Assembly (NCBI RefSeq): GCF_019429625.1
Contig: NZ_JAHXRW010000012.1
Span: forward strand, 1 to 64,000
Direction: 5' to 3'
DNA: 64,000 bases
Source of the DNA: Celeribacter sp. PS-C1
GTDB taxonomy: Bacteria; Pseudomonadota; Alphaproteobacteria; Rhodobacterales; Rhodobacteraceae
Position numbers and translations under genes: made by a program. This document shows, piece by piece, positions 37,673-46,490 of this stretch. Numbering within the stretch: position 1 is the stretch's first letter; the number at the start of each line of letters is the position of its first letter. Below the pieces are notes generated by a model. That model did no database searches, was not told where the DNA came from, and saw only the letters and a list, made by a program, of their open reading frames with translations.

Positions 37673-38530
37673 ATGAGCTCCAATTCCTACACCCTGCGCA
37701 TCGCCTGTGACGACCAGCCGGGCATCGTTTCCGCCGTCACCACCGCCATGGCATCCCGTGGTGCGAACATCGCCGAATCCAACCAGTTCTGGGACCGCAA
37801 GACGAACAAGTTCTTCCTGCGCATGTCCTGCCTCTTCCCCGAGGCCATCGAACGTGACGCCATCGAACTGGCTCTGAAGCCTTCCGTCGATCGCTTCAAC
37901 TTGAACCTCAAGATCGCGGACGAGACCCGTAAGCCGAAGATCATCATCATGGTGTCGAAATTCGACCACGCCATGCTGCACCTTCTTTACCAGATCAAAA
38001 CCGGCTGGCTCGACGCCGAAGTGGTGGCCATCGTGTCCAACCACGAAGACGCCCGCAAAGTCGCAGATCAAGAAGGCATCCCGTTCCACTGCTGGCCGGT
38101 GAACAAGGAAAACAAAGCCGAGCAGGAAGAGAAACTTGCCGCGCTCGTGCAGGAAACCGGTGCAGAGCTGGTGATCCTCGCCCGCTACATGCAGGTGATT
38201 TCCAACGAGTTGTCGACCCAGCTTTTCGGCATGATCATCAACATCCACCACTCCTTCCTGCCGTCTTTCAAAGGCGCGAAACCCTATCACCAGGCTTACG
38301 ACCGTGGCGTCAAACTCATCGGGGCCACCGCGCACTATGTGACGCCGGACCTCGACGAAGGCCCGATCATCGAGCAGGAAACCGAGCGCGTCACCCACAC
38401 CATGTCTGCTGAGGACTTCGTGGCCACCGGTCGCGACATCGAGTCCCGCGTTCTGGCCCGTGCGGTGAAATACCACCTCGAAGGCCGCGTCATGTTGAAT
38501 GATCACCGCACCGTGGTCTTCACGCCGTAA
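37673..38530 (+). CDS. purU: formyltetrahydrofolate deformylase
   Basis: Protein of 285 residues with an N-terminal ACT domain (about 8-85) and a C-terminal formyltransferase domain (about 90-280) that holds the catalytic pattern [14 protein letters not shown], then the Asp in TPDLDEGPI. It hydrolyses 10-formyl-THF to formate and THF, regenerating THF for demethylation. Two nearby ATGs are possible (37655 and 37673); the second gives a length closer to known PurU and follows GGAA. The gene is downstream of etfA in the same transcript. Confidence 0.93.
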   Translation: MSSNSYTLRIACDDQPGIVSAVTTAMASRGANIAESNQFWDRKTNKFFLRMSCLFPEAIERDAIELALKPSVDRFNLNLKIADETRKPKIIIMVSKFDHAMLHLLYQIKTGWLDAEVVAIVSNHEDARKVADQEGIPFHCWPVNKENKAEQEEKLAALVQETGAELVILARYMQVISNELSTQLFGMIINIHHSFLPSFKGAKPYHQAYDRGVKLIGATAHYVTPDLDEGPIIEQETERVTHTMSAEDFVATGRDIESRVLARAVKYHLEGRVMLNDHRTVVFTP

Positions 38531-38543
38531 TTTCCCTGTCCGG

Positions 38544-38573
38544 AAGGGGGCCGGTCATCCGGTCCCCTTTTTT
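38544..38573 (+). terminator. rho-independent terminator after purU
   Basis: AAGGGGGCCGG pairs with CCGGTCCCCTT (one G-T wobble, loop TCAT) and is followed by TTTTTT. It separates etfB-etfA-purU from folD; read-through into folD, which starts 23 bases later, may still occur. Confidence 0.85.
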
Positions 38574-38595
38574 GCTTCTTCAAGGAGGTGCGTTC

Positions 38596-39483
38596 ATGAC
38601 CGCACAAATCATCGACGGAAAGGCTTTTGCAGCCGGGCTTGGGGATCGGATCGCCGAAAAAGCCGCCGTTTTCACCGAAAAGTCCGGCCGCGCGCCCGGT
38701 CTGGCCGTCGTGCTGGTGGGCTCTGACCCCGCCAGCGAAATCTACGTCCGCTCGAAAGGCCGCATGGCCCGCAAGCTGGGCATGGAGAGCTTTGAGCACA
38801 CGCTGCCCGAAGACACGACGCAGGAAACCCTCATGAACCTCGTGGCACGGTTGAATGCCGACGAGACCGTGGACGGCATCCTCGTCCAACTGCCCCTGCC
38901 CCGTCATCTCGACAGCCTGCAAGTGATCGAAGCCATCGATCCCGCGAAAGATGTCGACGGTCTGCACCCGCTGAGCGCGGGCTATCTGGCCTCCGGTCTG
39001 CCGGGTCTGGTGTCCTGCACACCGCTCGGCTGCCTGATGCTTTTGAAAGATCAGCTCGGGTCTCTGTCGGGTCTCGACGCAATTGTCGTGGGCCGGTCCA
39101 TTTTGGTCGGCAAGCCGATGGCGCAACTTCTGCTCGCAGAGAACTGCACCGTCACCATGGCGCATTCGCGCACCGCGGACCTGCCGGAGAAAGTCGGCAA
39201 GGCAGACATCGTCGTGGCCGCTGTCGGTCAGGCCGAGATGGTCAAAGGCGAATGGATCAAAGAAGGCGCCACGGTCATCGACGTGGGCACCAGCCGCGTC
39301 ATCCGCGACGGGGAAAAGCACCTCGTAGGAGATGTCGACTTTGCTTCTGCCTCCGAGCGCGCCCGTGCGATTACGCCGGTTCCGGGTGGGGTTGGTCCGA
39401 TGACCATCATGACCCTCATGCACAACACTCTGATCGCGGCGTATCGCCGAAAAGGCTATGATGTACCGGAGCTGGGTGCATGA
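38596..39483 (+). CDS. folD: bifunctional methylene-THF dehydrogenase / methenyl-THF cyclohydrolase
   Basis: Protein of 295 residues with the FolD motifs: substrate lysine in [26 protein letters not shown] near 93, the NADP loop [16 protein letters not shown] near 165, and [18 protein letters not shown] near 262. It oxidises methylene-THF to formyl-THF, the PurU substrate. AAGGAGG lies 8 bases before the ATG at 38596. Confidence 0.95.
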   Translation: MTAQIIDGKAFAAGLGDRIAEKAAVFTEKSGRAPGLAVVLVGSDPASEIYVRSKGRMARKLGMESFEHTLPEDTTQETLMNLVARLNADETVDGILVQLPLPRHLDSLQVIEAIDPAKDVDGLHPLSAGYLASGLPGLVSCTPLGCLMLLKDQLGSLSGLDAIVVGRSILVGKPMAQLLLAENCTVTMAHSRTADLPEKVGKADIVVAAVGQAEMVKGEWIKEGATVIDVGTSRVIRDGEKHLVGDVDFASASERARAITPVPGGVGPMTIMTLMHNTLIAAYRRKGYDVPELGA

Positions 39484-39519
39484 CGCCAAGCCGTGATATA
39501 GTTGACGGCGAAGATTCTG

Positions 39520-39550
39520 GCCGCGCGGGGGGAACCTTCCTCCGCGCGGC
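39520..39550 (+). other. GC-rich stem-loop between folD and the DMGDH-like gene
   Basis: GCCGCGCGG and CCGCGCGGC form a perfect 9-bp stem with a 13-base loop. No U-run follows directly. A terminator-like hairpin lies just after it, so the two may work together as an attenuator. Confidence 0.5.
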
Positions 39551-39554
39551 TATC

Positions 39555-39578
39555 GTCGGTTTCGGGGCCGACCTTTTT
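39555..39578 (+). terminator. probable terminator after folD
   Basis: GTCGG and CCGAC form a short stem (8-base loop) followed by CCTTTTT. It lies about 70 bases after folD and 70 before the next start codon. Confidence 0.55.
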
Positions 39579-39649
39579 CCCCGTAGATCGCGGCGCGTCC
39601 TCCCAGCGCCATACATAGACAAGCACCTCGAAAAGAAGGATTGAGAGAT

Positions 39650-42211
39650 ATGTCTTCGTTCCCCAACAGGGCCAAAGTCGTCATCGTCGGTCTCGGCGGC
39701 ATCGTCGGCGCCTCCGTGGCACACCACCTCATCGAAAACGGCTGGGATGATATTGTCGGCATCGACAAATCCGCCGTTCCCACCGACATCGGCTCCACGG
39801 GCCACGCGTCGGACTTCTGCTTTGCCACGAGCCACGATCTGTTGAGCACGTGGAGCACCATGTACTCCATGGACTTCTACGAGAAGATGGGCCGCTATTC
39901 CCGCATCGGCGGCATCGAAGTGTGCCGCAAAGGCGACGAAGACCGTCTGACCGAACTGAAGCGTCGCTGCGACTCCGGTCGTGCGTTCGGCTCCAACGTG
40001 AAGATGATCACGGCGGCCGAAGCCAAAGAGAAATTCCCGCTTCTCGAAGAAGACGAGATCGAATGCGCCATGTGGGACCCGGATGCCGGTCTCGTTGTGC
40101 CGCGCTCCCAAGCCGTCGCAGGCGAGCTGATCGACACTGCCGAGAAATCCGGCAAGCTCAAGGTCTTCGCCAACACCCCGGCGCTTGAACTGCTGACCGA
40201 GAACGGTCGCGTCACCGGCGTGAAAACCCACCGCGGCACCATCATGGCCGACTACGTTGTGGTCTGTGCCGGTCTCTGGGGCCGTCTGATTGCCGAAATG
40301 GCTGGCGAAGACCTCCCGGTCATGCCGGTCGACCACCCGCTGACCTTCTTCGGGCCCTATGATGAATTCGCAGGCACCGGCCTCGAAATCGGTCGTCCGC
40401 TGCTGCGCGACCAGGGCAACTCCGCCTATATGCGCGACACCGGCGATCCTGCGACCACCGAGGGTGGCCAGATGGAATGGGGCTACTACTACGAGAAAGA
40501 CGTGCGCATGGTTCACCCGCGCGACATTCTCGAAAAAGAAGAGGCCCGCATGGGTCCGTCCATGCGCGATCTGAGCTTGGAGGACGTGATCGAGCCGCTT
40601 GAAAAAGCCATGGAACTGACGCCGATCCTCGCAGAGCTTGGTTTCAACGAAGGTCACTCCTTCAACGGCCTTCTGCAAACCACCACCGATGGCGGCCCGT
40701 CCATGGGCGAAAGCCGCAAGCTGCGTGGCCTCTGGTATGCGGTCGCGATCTGGGTCAAAGACGGCCCCGGCATGGGCAAGCTCATCGCCGACTGGATGAC
40801 CAAAGGCCGTACCGATGTGGACCACAACGGCATCGACTACGCGCGTTTCAGCGACTACCAGCTGACCGAAGAGTGGATCTGGGGCCGTTGCGAAGAAACC
40901 GCTGCCAAAATCTACAACCCGCCAGTGCACCCGCGCGAGCCCTTCGCCAACGGTCGCGGCGTGCGTCGCTCGCCCTTCTACGAGCGCGAAGTTGAGCTTG
41001 GCGGCTACTTCATGGAGCTTGGCGGCTGGGAACGTGCTCACGGCTACGCCGCGAACGAGCACCTTCTCGAGAAATACGCCGATCAAGTTCCGGTGCGTGA
41101 GGCCGAGTGGGACAACCGTCACTTCTGGCGCGTCTCCAACGCCGAACAGCTTGAGATGTCCGCCGATTGCGGCATCATCAACCTGTCGCACTTCCACATG
41201 ACCGACATCTCGGGTCCCGACCACGTCGAGCTGATGGAATACCTCTGTGCGGCGAAAATCGGTGGCGACAACAACATCGGCAAGGGTATCTACACCCACA
41301 TGCTCGATGCCGAGGGCATGGTCCGCGCCGACTTCACGGTGTTCCGCATGGAAGACCGCTGCCGTCTCGTGAACGGTGCAGACGCCGGTCCGCGCGATCT
41401 CATGTATATGAAGCGTATGGCCGAAGACCGCGGTCTTGACGTGACCATCACCGAGACGACCGAGGACTTCACCACCATCGGCATCTGGGGTCCGAACGCG
41501 CGTGAGAACCTGAAAAAGGTTGTCGCCGATCCGGACATGCTGGACATCGAGAACTTCCCGTTTGCAGCGATCAAAACGATCGAAATCGCAGGCAAGAAAG
41601 TCTCCGCCTTCCGCATCTCCTACGTGGGTGAGCAAGGTTGGGAACTTCACATGCGCTACGAAGACGGCCTCGCTGTCTGGGACGCGCTGCGCTCGACCGG
41701 CGTGATGGCCGTGGGTGTTGAAACCTACGCCAACTCCCGTCGTCTGGAGAAATCCCTGCGTCTGCAGAACGCCGATCTGAACACGATGTACAACCTCTAT
41801 GAGGCCGACCTGTCGCGCCCCAAAGTGAAAGAGGCGGACTTCGTCGGCAAAGAGAAGCACCTCGAATACCGTGCCCGCGAACAGCAACCGGCGATGCTAT
41901 GCACATTGGTGATGCTCGAGCACACGGACTCTAACGGTGTGAAACGTTACCCGAACACCACCATGCCTGTGATGGACCCGGAAACGGGTGAGGTTCTGAT
42001 CGACGAGCTTGGCCGTCGTTCGTTCACCTCCTCGGTGGCTTACGGTCCGACCGTGGGCAAGAACATCGCGCTCGCCTACCTGCCGAAAGAGTATTGTGAA
42101 GTGGGCCGCACGCTCCACGTCACCTATCTCGACGAGACCTACCCGGTCGAGGTGGCTGGCGTCGGCTACGCGCCGCTCTACGATCCGGAAAACTCCAAAC
42201 CGCGCAGCTAA
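39650..42211 (+). CDS. dimethylglycine dehydrogenase-like FAD/GcvT protein
   Basis: Protein of 853 residues. An N-terminal FAD oxidoreductase domain has VVIVGLGGIVGASVAHH near 10-26. H52 in STGHASDF corresponds to the histidine that binds FAD covalently in dimethylglycine dehydrogenase, where the motif reads STWHA. The C-terminal GcvT-type THF domain begins near 470. AAGGA lies 9 bases before the ATG. The expected reaction is dimethylglycine to sarcosine with methylene-THF formation and electrons to ETF. Sarcosine dehydrogenase has the same architecture, but sarcosine is already covered by SoxBDAG. Confidence 0.82.
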   Translation: MSSFPNRAKVVIVGLGGIVGASVAHHLIENGWDDIVGIDKSAVPTDIGSTGHASDFCFATSHDLLSTWSTMYSMDFYEKMGRYSRIGGIEVCRKGDEDRLTELKRRCDSGRAFGSNVKMITAAEAKEKFPLLEEDEIECAMWDPDAGLVVPRSQAVAGELIDTAEKSGKLKVFANTPALELLTENGRVTGVKTHRGTIMADYVVVCAGLWGRLIAEMAGEDLPVMPVDHPLTFFGPYDEFAGTGLEIGRPLLRDQGNSAYMRDTGDPATTEGGQMEWGYYYEKDVRMVHPRDILEKEEARMGPSMRDLSLEDVIEPLEKAMELTPILAELGFNEGHSFNGLLQTTTDGGPSMGESRKLRGLWYAVAIWVKDGPGMGKLIADWMTKGRTDVDHNGIDYARFSDYQLTEEWIWGRCEETAAKIYNPPVHPREPFANGRGVRRSPFYEREVELGGYFMELGGWERAHGYAANEHLLEKYADQVPVREAEWDNRHFWRVSNAEQLEMSADCGIINLSHFHMTDISGPDHVELMEYLCAAKIGGDNNIGKGIYTHMLDAEGMVRADFTVFRMEDRCRLVNGADAGPRDLMYMKRMAEDRGLDVTITETTEDFTTIGIWGPNARENLKKVVADPDMLDIENFPFAAIKTIEIAGKKVSAFRISYVGEQGWELHMRYEDGLAVWDALRSTGVMAVGVETYANSRRLEKSLRLQNADLNTMYNLYEADLSRPKVKEADFVGKEKHLEYRAREQQPAMLCTLVMLEHTDSNGVKRYPNTTMPVMDPETGEVLIDELGRRSFTSSVAYGPTVGKNIALAYLPKEYCEVGRTLHVTYLDETYPVEVAGVGYAPLYDPENSKPRS

Positions 42212-42233
42212 GGCGCGCCGTTTCCGGTCACAT

Positions 42234-42265
42234 AAAAGGGGCGCCCAGTGCGCCCCTTTTTCTTT
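42234..42265 (+). terminator. rho-independent terminator after the DMGDH-like gene
   Basis: AAAAGGGGCGC at 42234-42244 pairs exactly with GCGCCCCTTTT at 42250-42260 around a 5-base loop, with more T residues after it. The A-rich left side makes it usable in both directions, also for the converging CPBP gene. Confidence 0.9.
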
Positions 42266-42281
42266 GGCTCAATTTACCGTT

Positions 42282-42986
42282 TTAGAACGGTCGGACGACA
42301 TTGCCCGAATAGAAAAACACCCCCATCCCGAGGGTGAAAAGCACATTGCCCGCAATCGCATGCAGCACCACGGCGAGAGGGAAGGATTTGCGCACCTCAT
42401 AGGCCCAGGCAAAAACGATCCCGCCCGCAAAGGTCATCAAAGCGACGATCCAGTTCCAATACAAAAGATGCGCCAACGAAAAGAGCCCCGCGTTCAACGT
42501 CAGCGCCATCCGCCCCTCAGGCAAGATTGTCCCGTAACGGCGGAAAAACAGCGGGCGAAACACCACCTCCTGCGGCAGCGCCGACATCAGCGGGTAGAGC
42601 AGCATAATCATCAGCCAAAGCTCCGGGTTCGCTCGGAACAGCGCAAAGATCGCGTTGGGCGCGGTGGTGGCCAAAACCGCATAGGAAATACCGGCGGTGA
42701 TCGCAGCGAAGGTGATAAGCGTCACGGGCGAAAAACTCCCCCGCCCCGCCAAAAGATCTCGCCATCGAAACCCAGGTGTAAAATGCAGCAGCACAACGCC
42801 CAAAAGGGTCGAGGCAAAAAGCGCCGTGAACATTGCACTCGGTGGCAGAACCACCGCCACGGCAACCGGCACAGCGATGAAAAGCACGATGAATTCGAGC
42901 CATAGCAAGGCCCGGCTCGGCACGGTGGCGCGGTCTCTGTCGGTCATCTCTGTCATCATCTGGTCCGAGGCAACAGCACGACACAT
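42282..42986 (-). CDS. CPBP family intramembrane metalloprotease-like protein
   Basis: Membrane protein of 234 residues with about seven hydrophobic segments and the three Abi/CAAX-protease blocks: EVVFRPLFFRR near 142, FSLAHLLYWNW near 170 and HAIAGNVLFTLG near 213. The first block is usually EExxxR; here the first Glu is Gln (QEVVFR). AGGAAGG lies before the first ATG. Targets of such proteins in free-living bacteria are mostly unknown. It converges on the betaine locus and shows no functional link to it. Confidence 0.8.
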   Translation of the reverse strand: MCRAVASDQMMTEMTDRDRATVPSRALLWLEFIVLFIAVPVAVAVVLPPSAMFTALFASTLLGVVLLHFTPGFRWRDLLAGRGSFSPVTLITFAAITAGISYAVLATTAPNAIFALFRANPELWLMIMLLYPLMSALPQEVVFRPLFFRRYGTILPEGRMALTLNAGLFSLAHLLYWNWIVALMTFAGGIVFAWAYEVRKSFPLAVVLHAIAGNVLFTLGMGVFFYSGNVVRPF

Positions 42987-43055
42987 TCGTCGCGCCCTTC
43001 CTAGTTAGCGCGGGCCTGTGTCTGTGCAATGACGCGGCTGACGTTTTTGACCACC

Positions 43056-44072
43056 TCAGACCAAAGACACCACCGCAATGGTGAAGAGCGCCAAAAACAC
43101 CGTCTCGCCAACGACCATGACAATCGCCGGACCGCCCACTGCAAAGCTCTTTCCCGGCGATGTCTTGATCCCGACAGCAGCAATCGCAATCAAAAGCGCC
43201 CAGCTCGACAGCTGCGTCAGGACAGATTGCAGTGCAGCCGGAATGACCCCGAGCGAGTTCAGGACGGCAAAAATCACGAAAGCGATCAGGAACCCCGGCA
43301 GGAGTTGCACCTCTCCCCGCTCACGCCCTGTCATATACCGACGCCCGCGCAGTGCCAGCAAAAGCACCACTGGGGCGAGCATCGAAACCCGGATGAGCTT
43401 GACCAGCACGGCGATCTCGCCCGCCTCGTCCGAGACGGAAAAGCCCGCGCCGACGACCTGCGCCACATCATGAATCGTGGCGCCGAGGAACACACCGGAC
43501 AATTCGGTGTCGAGTCCCAGAAGACTGACCAGCATCGGATAGAGGATCATCGCCAATGTCGACAGGATCGTCACGCCAAGCACCGTGAAACTCAGGTCGC
43601 GTTCGCTGGTCTCCCGCGCGGGCAAGACGGCGGAGATCGCCATCGCCGCCGAGGCGCCACAGATCGCGACAGACCCACCGGTCAACAGTCCGAACTCTGT
43701 GTCTTTGCCCAAAAGCCGCGCCAAGAGGACGCCGAAGCCGATGGTCAGGACCACACCTGCGATGACACAGATCACAATTCCCGGTCCCAGATCGCGCAGC
43801 ATCTCCCAACTGATCCGCACGCCCAAAAGCGCGACACCGATGCGCAATACGCTCCGCGCCGTAAAGTCGATCCCGGCATGGGTGCGCGGATCGTCGGAAA
43901 GAAAATTCATCGCGATGCCCAACAGAAGCGCCATCAACATCGCGGGCGCGCCGTAATGTTCCGACAGGAACTTGGCCGCCACAGCGACCAGCACGGCAAC
44001 AAGAACCCCTTTGCTGTAGTCCCGCATCATGTCAGACCCAATGCGTGTCACCGTTGCGATATGTCTGCGCAT
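43056..44072 (-). CDS. YeiH family putative sulfate/anion exporter
   Basis: Membrane protein of about 338 residues with some ten transmembrane segments and the family stretches LLGIAMNFLSDDPRTHAGI, TGGSVAICGASAAMAI and GATIHDVAQVVGAGF. Family members are annotated as putative sulfate exporters, mainly from genomic links to sulfonate use. The ATG at 44072 fits the family N-terminus, although its ribosome-binding site is weak. It is divergent from a molybdoenzyme gene 132 bases away. Confidence 0.82.
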   Translation of the reverse strand: MRRHIATVTRIGSDMMRDYSKGVLVAVLVAVAAKFLSEHYGAPAMLMALLLGIAMNFLSDDPRTHAGIDFTARSVLRIGVALLGVRISWEMLRDLGPGIVICVIAGVVLTIGFGVLLARLLGKDTEFGLLTGGSVAICGASAAMAISAVLPARETSERDLSFTVLGVTILSTLAMILYPMLVSLLGLDTELSGVFLGATIHDVAQVVGAGFSVSDEAGEIAVLVKLIRVSMLAPVVLLLALRGRRYMTGRERGEVQLLPGFLIAFVIFAVLNSLGVIPAALQSVLTQLSSWALLIAIAAVGIKTSPGKSFAVGGPAIVMVVGETVFLALFTIAVVSLV

Positions 44073-44204
44073 TTGCTGTGTCTTTCTCGAAAATATCGTT
44101 TCGGACCTGTCGTCCGGACAATCCCGCAGGGGGCACGGAAAATCAACGCCGCGTCGCGCACAACGCATAGCGCAGGGATTTCAAGCCGTGATAACAGGGA
44201 CACC

Positions 44205-46490
44205 ATGACAGGATATATTCAAAACGCCAGCCATTGGGGCACCTTCGAAGCGCGCTACACAGAGGGGCTCCTTGACGTGCGCCCTGCGCCCAATGATCCG
44301 CATCCCTCGCCCATGCTCGGCAATATCGACGCCATGGTGCATGGGCCGCAGCGCCTCTGCAGGCCTTTGATCCGGCGCGCCTTTTTGGATGGCGATTTTG
44401 AGGCCGCACAGGCCGCACGCGGCGGCGATGATTTCGTGCCTGTCTCTTGGGAGACGGCGCTGGAAATCACCGCACGGGAGCTGGCCCGCGTGCGCGACAC
44501 GTATGGCAACGAGGCGATTTTCGGTGGTTCCTATGGTTGGGCCAGCGCTGGGAGGTTCCACCATGCCCGAACCCAATTGCAGCGCTTCCTCGGCCAATTC
44601 GGCGGCTATACCGCGCAGGAACAGAATTACAGCTACGCCACCGCAATCACCTTTCTGCCGCATATTTTAGGCGACATCGACACGGTGCAAGGCCCGGTCA
44701 GTTCGCTCGACGGGATTGTAAAACACACCGGGCTTTTGCTGAATTTCGGCGGCATTTCTCCGGGCAACATGCAGGTCGAAGCAGGCGGCATGGGCCAGCA
44801 CACAGGCTTCGAATGGCTCGCGGCCTGTCGTCAAAGCGGCATGGAAATCCTCAATATTTCGCCGACGGATCAGGAGCTTCCCGGTGAGGGCGATCCGATC
44901 CCATGGCTGCCCATACGCCCCGGCACGGACACGGCGCTCTTGCTGGCGATGTGTTACACGCTTCTGAACGAGGGCCTCGCCGATCTCGATTTCGTCGCGC
45001 GCTATTGTGTGGGCGGCGCAGAGGTCACGGCCTATATTCGTGGCGAAAGCGATGGCATCGCAAAGACGCCCGACTGGGCCAGCGCGATTTGCGGCATTCC
45101 GGCGGAGCGCATCGCTGATCTCGCCCGCAAATGTGCCGCGACACGGTGTTTTCTCACCATGTCCTGGTCGGTGCAACGCGCAGATCATGGCGAGCAACCG
45201 ATGTGGGCGCTGATCACCTTTGCCGCGCTTCTGGGCCAGATCGGCCTGCCGGGGGGCGGCCTGGCGATTGGTCTCTGGTCGCTCTGCGGCATGGGCAATC
45301 CGCGCCCCGCACTACCGTCTCCGGCGCTGCGCCCCGGCCCGAATCCGGTCAAGGCCTGCATCCCCGTGGCGCGGATTTCCGACATGTTGCTGAACCCCGG
45401 CGCCACCTATCCGTTCAACGGCGAGACCCGGACCTATCCCGACATTCGTCTGATCTATTGGTGCGGCGGCAATCCGTTTCACCACCATCAGGACCTCGCC
45501 AAGCTGACCCGCGCCTTTCGACGTCCTGAGGTGGTGATCGTGCAGGAAATCGCCATGACCGCCACCGCGCGCCATGCCGACATCGTCCTGCCCGCGACCA
45601 CCACGCTGGAGCGCAATGACATTGCCTCCAGCGCGCGCGACCGCTTTATCACCGCCATGTACCGCGTGCTGCCGCCCGTTGGCGAGGCACGAGACGATCA
45701 TGCGATCTTTGCCGATCTGGCGGAACGTCTGGGCTTTGCCGACGCCTTCACCCAAGGGCGCGATGAGATGGCTTGGCTGCGGTCAATCTATGAGGAGGCG
45801 CGCGAAACGGGCGCAAAACGCGATCTGCCCCTGCCCGATTTCGACACCTTTTGGCGGGACGGCCAAGTCGAACTGCCCGCGCCTGAAGCACCCTACGTGC
45901 AATTTTCCGCCTTCCGTGCCGATCCCGAAAGCGCGCCGCTAAAGACGCCGAGCGGCAAGATCGAGCTTTATAGCAAAACCATCGCCGCCATAGGCTATGA
46001 CGATTGCCCCGGCCATGTGACTTGGTTGCCGCCGCGCGAATGGCTTGGGGCGGAGGAGGCGCAAAACGGCCCGGAGGCCCTGCGCCCGCTGCATATGTTG
46101 TCGCTGCAACCGGCAACCCGCCTGCATTCCCAGATGGACCCCGGCCCCCTCGGTCAAGCGACAAAGATCCACGGCGCAGAACCTTGTTTGATCCACCCCG
46201 AAGACGCCCTGCTGCGCAGCATTCAGGACGGCGATCTGATCGAGCTGTTCAATGCCCGAGGGCGCTGTTTGGCGGGCGCGCGCCTGTCGGAACGGGTCAT
46301 ACGCGGGGTGATCGTCCTGCCGACCGGAGCATGGTATCGGCCCGAGGCACCTGAGGGCCGTGACCTGTCGGGCAACCCCAACACATTGACCGAAGATCGC
46401 GGCAGTTCGAAACTGACACAGGCGCCGATCCCGCAGACCACATTGGTGTCCCTAAAACGGTATGAAGGACCGGCGCCTCTTACGCCGTAA
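44205..46490 (+). CDS. BisC/TorA-type molybdopterin oxidoreductase, cytoplasmic
   Basis: Protein of 761 residues of the DMSO-reductase family. The opening has no Tat signal and no cysteine motif for an iron-sulfur cluster, as in BisC. YGWASAGRFHHARTQ lies near 110, and S143 in QNYSYATA is placed as the likely molybdenum-ligand serine. C-terminal cofactor-binding blocks follow (TRLHSQMD, HPEDA). It probably reduces an S-oxide or N-oxide such as biotin sulfoxide or methionine sulfoxide in the cytoplasm. A long frame open upstream of 44205 is antisense to the YeiH gene and is not used. AGGGA precedes the ATG. Confidence 0.85.
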   Translation: MTGYIQNASHWGTFEARYTEGLLDVRPAPNDPHPSPMLGNIDAMVHGPQRLCRPLIRRAFLDGDFEAAQAARGGDDFVPVSWETALEITARELARVRDTYGNEAIFGGSYGWASAGRFHHARTQLQRFLGQFGGYTAQEQNYSYATAITFLPHILGDIDTVQGPVSSLDGIVKHTGLLLNFGGISPGNMQVEAGGMGQHTGFEWLAACRQSGMEILNISPTDQELPGEGDPIPWLPIRPGTDTALLLAMCYTLLNEGLADLDFVARYCVGGAEVTAYIRGESDGIAKTPDWASAICGIPAERIADLARKCAATRCFLTMSWSVQRADHGEQPMWALITFAALLGQIGLPGGGLAIGLWSLCGMGNPRPALPSPALRPGPNPVKACIPVARISDMLLNPGATYPFNGETRTYPDIRLIYWCGGNPFHHHQDLAKLTRAFRRPEVVIVQEIAMTATARHADIVLPATTTLERNDIASSARDRFITAMYRVLPPVGEARDDHAIFADLAERLGFADAFTQGRDEMAWLRSIYEEARETGAKRDLPLPDFDTFWRDGQVELPAPEAPYVQFSAFRADPESAPLKTPSGKIELYSKTIAAIGYDDCPGHVTWLPPREWLGAEEAQNGPEALRPLHMLSLQPATRLHSQMDPGPLGQATKIHGAEPCLIHPEDALLRSIQDGDLIELFNARGRCLAGARLSERVIRGVIVLPTGAWYRPEAPEGRDLSGNPNTLTEDRGSSKLTQAPIPQTTLVSLKRYEGPAPLTP

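Noticed and set aside
39416-41887. An 823-codon open frame on the minus strand
   Set aside because: It is antisense to the DMGDH-like gene, which has clear motifs and a ribosome-binding site; the shadow has neither.
43029-44204. N-terminal extension of the molybdoenzyme frame by 392 codons
   Set aside because: The extension is antisense to the YeiH gene. The family N-terminus and a ribosome-binding site are found at 44205.
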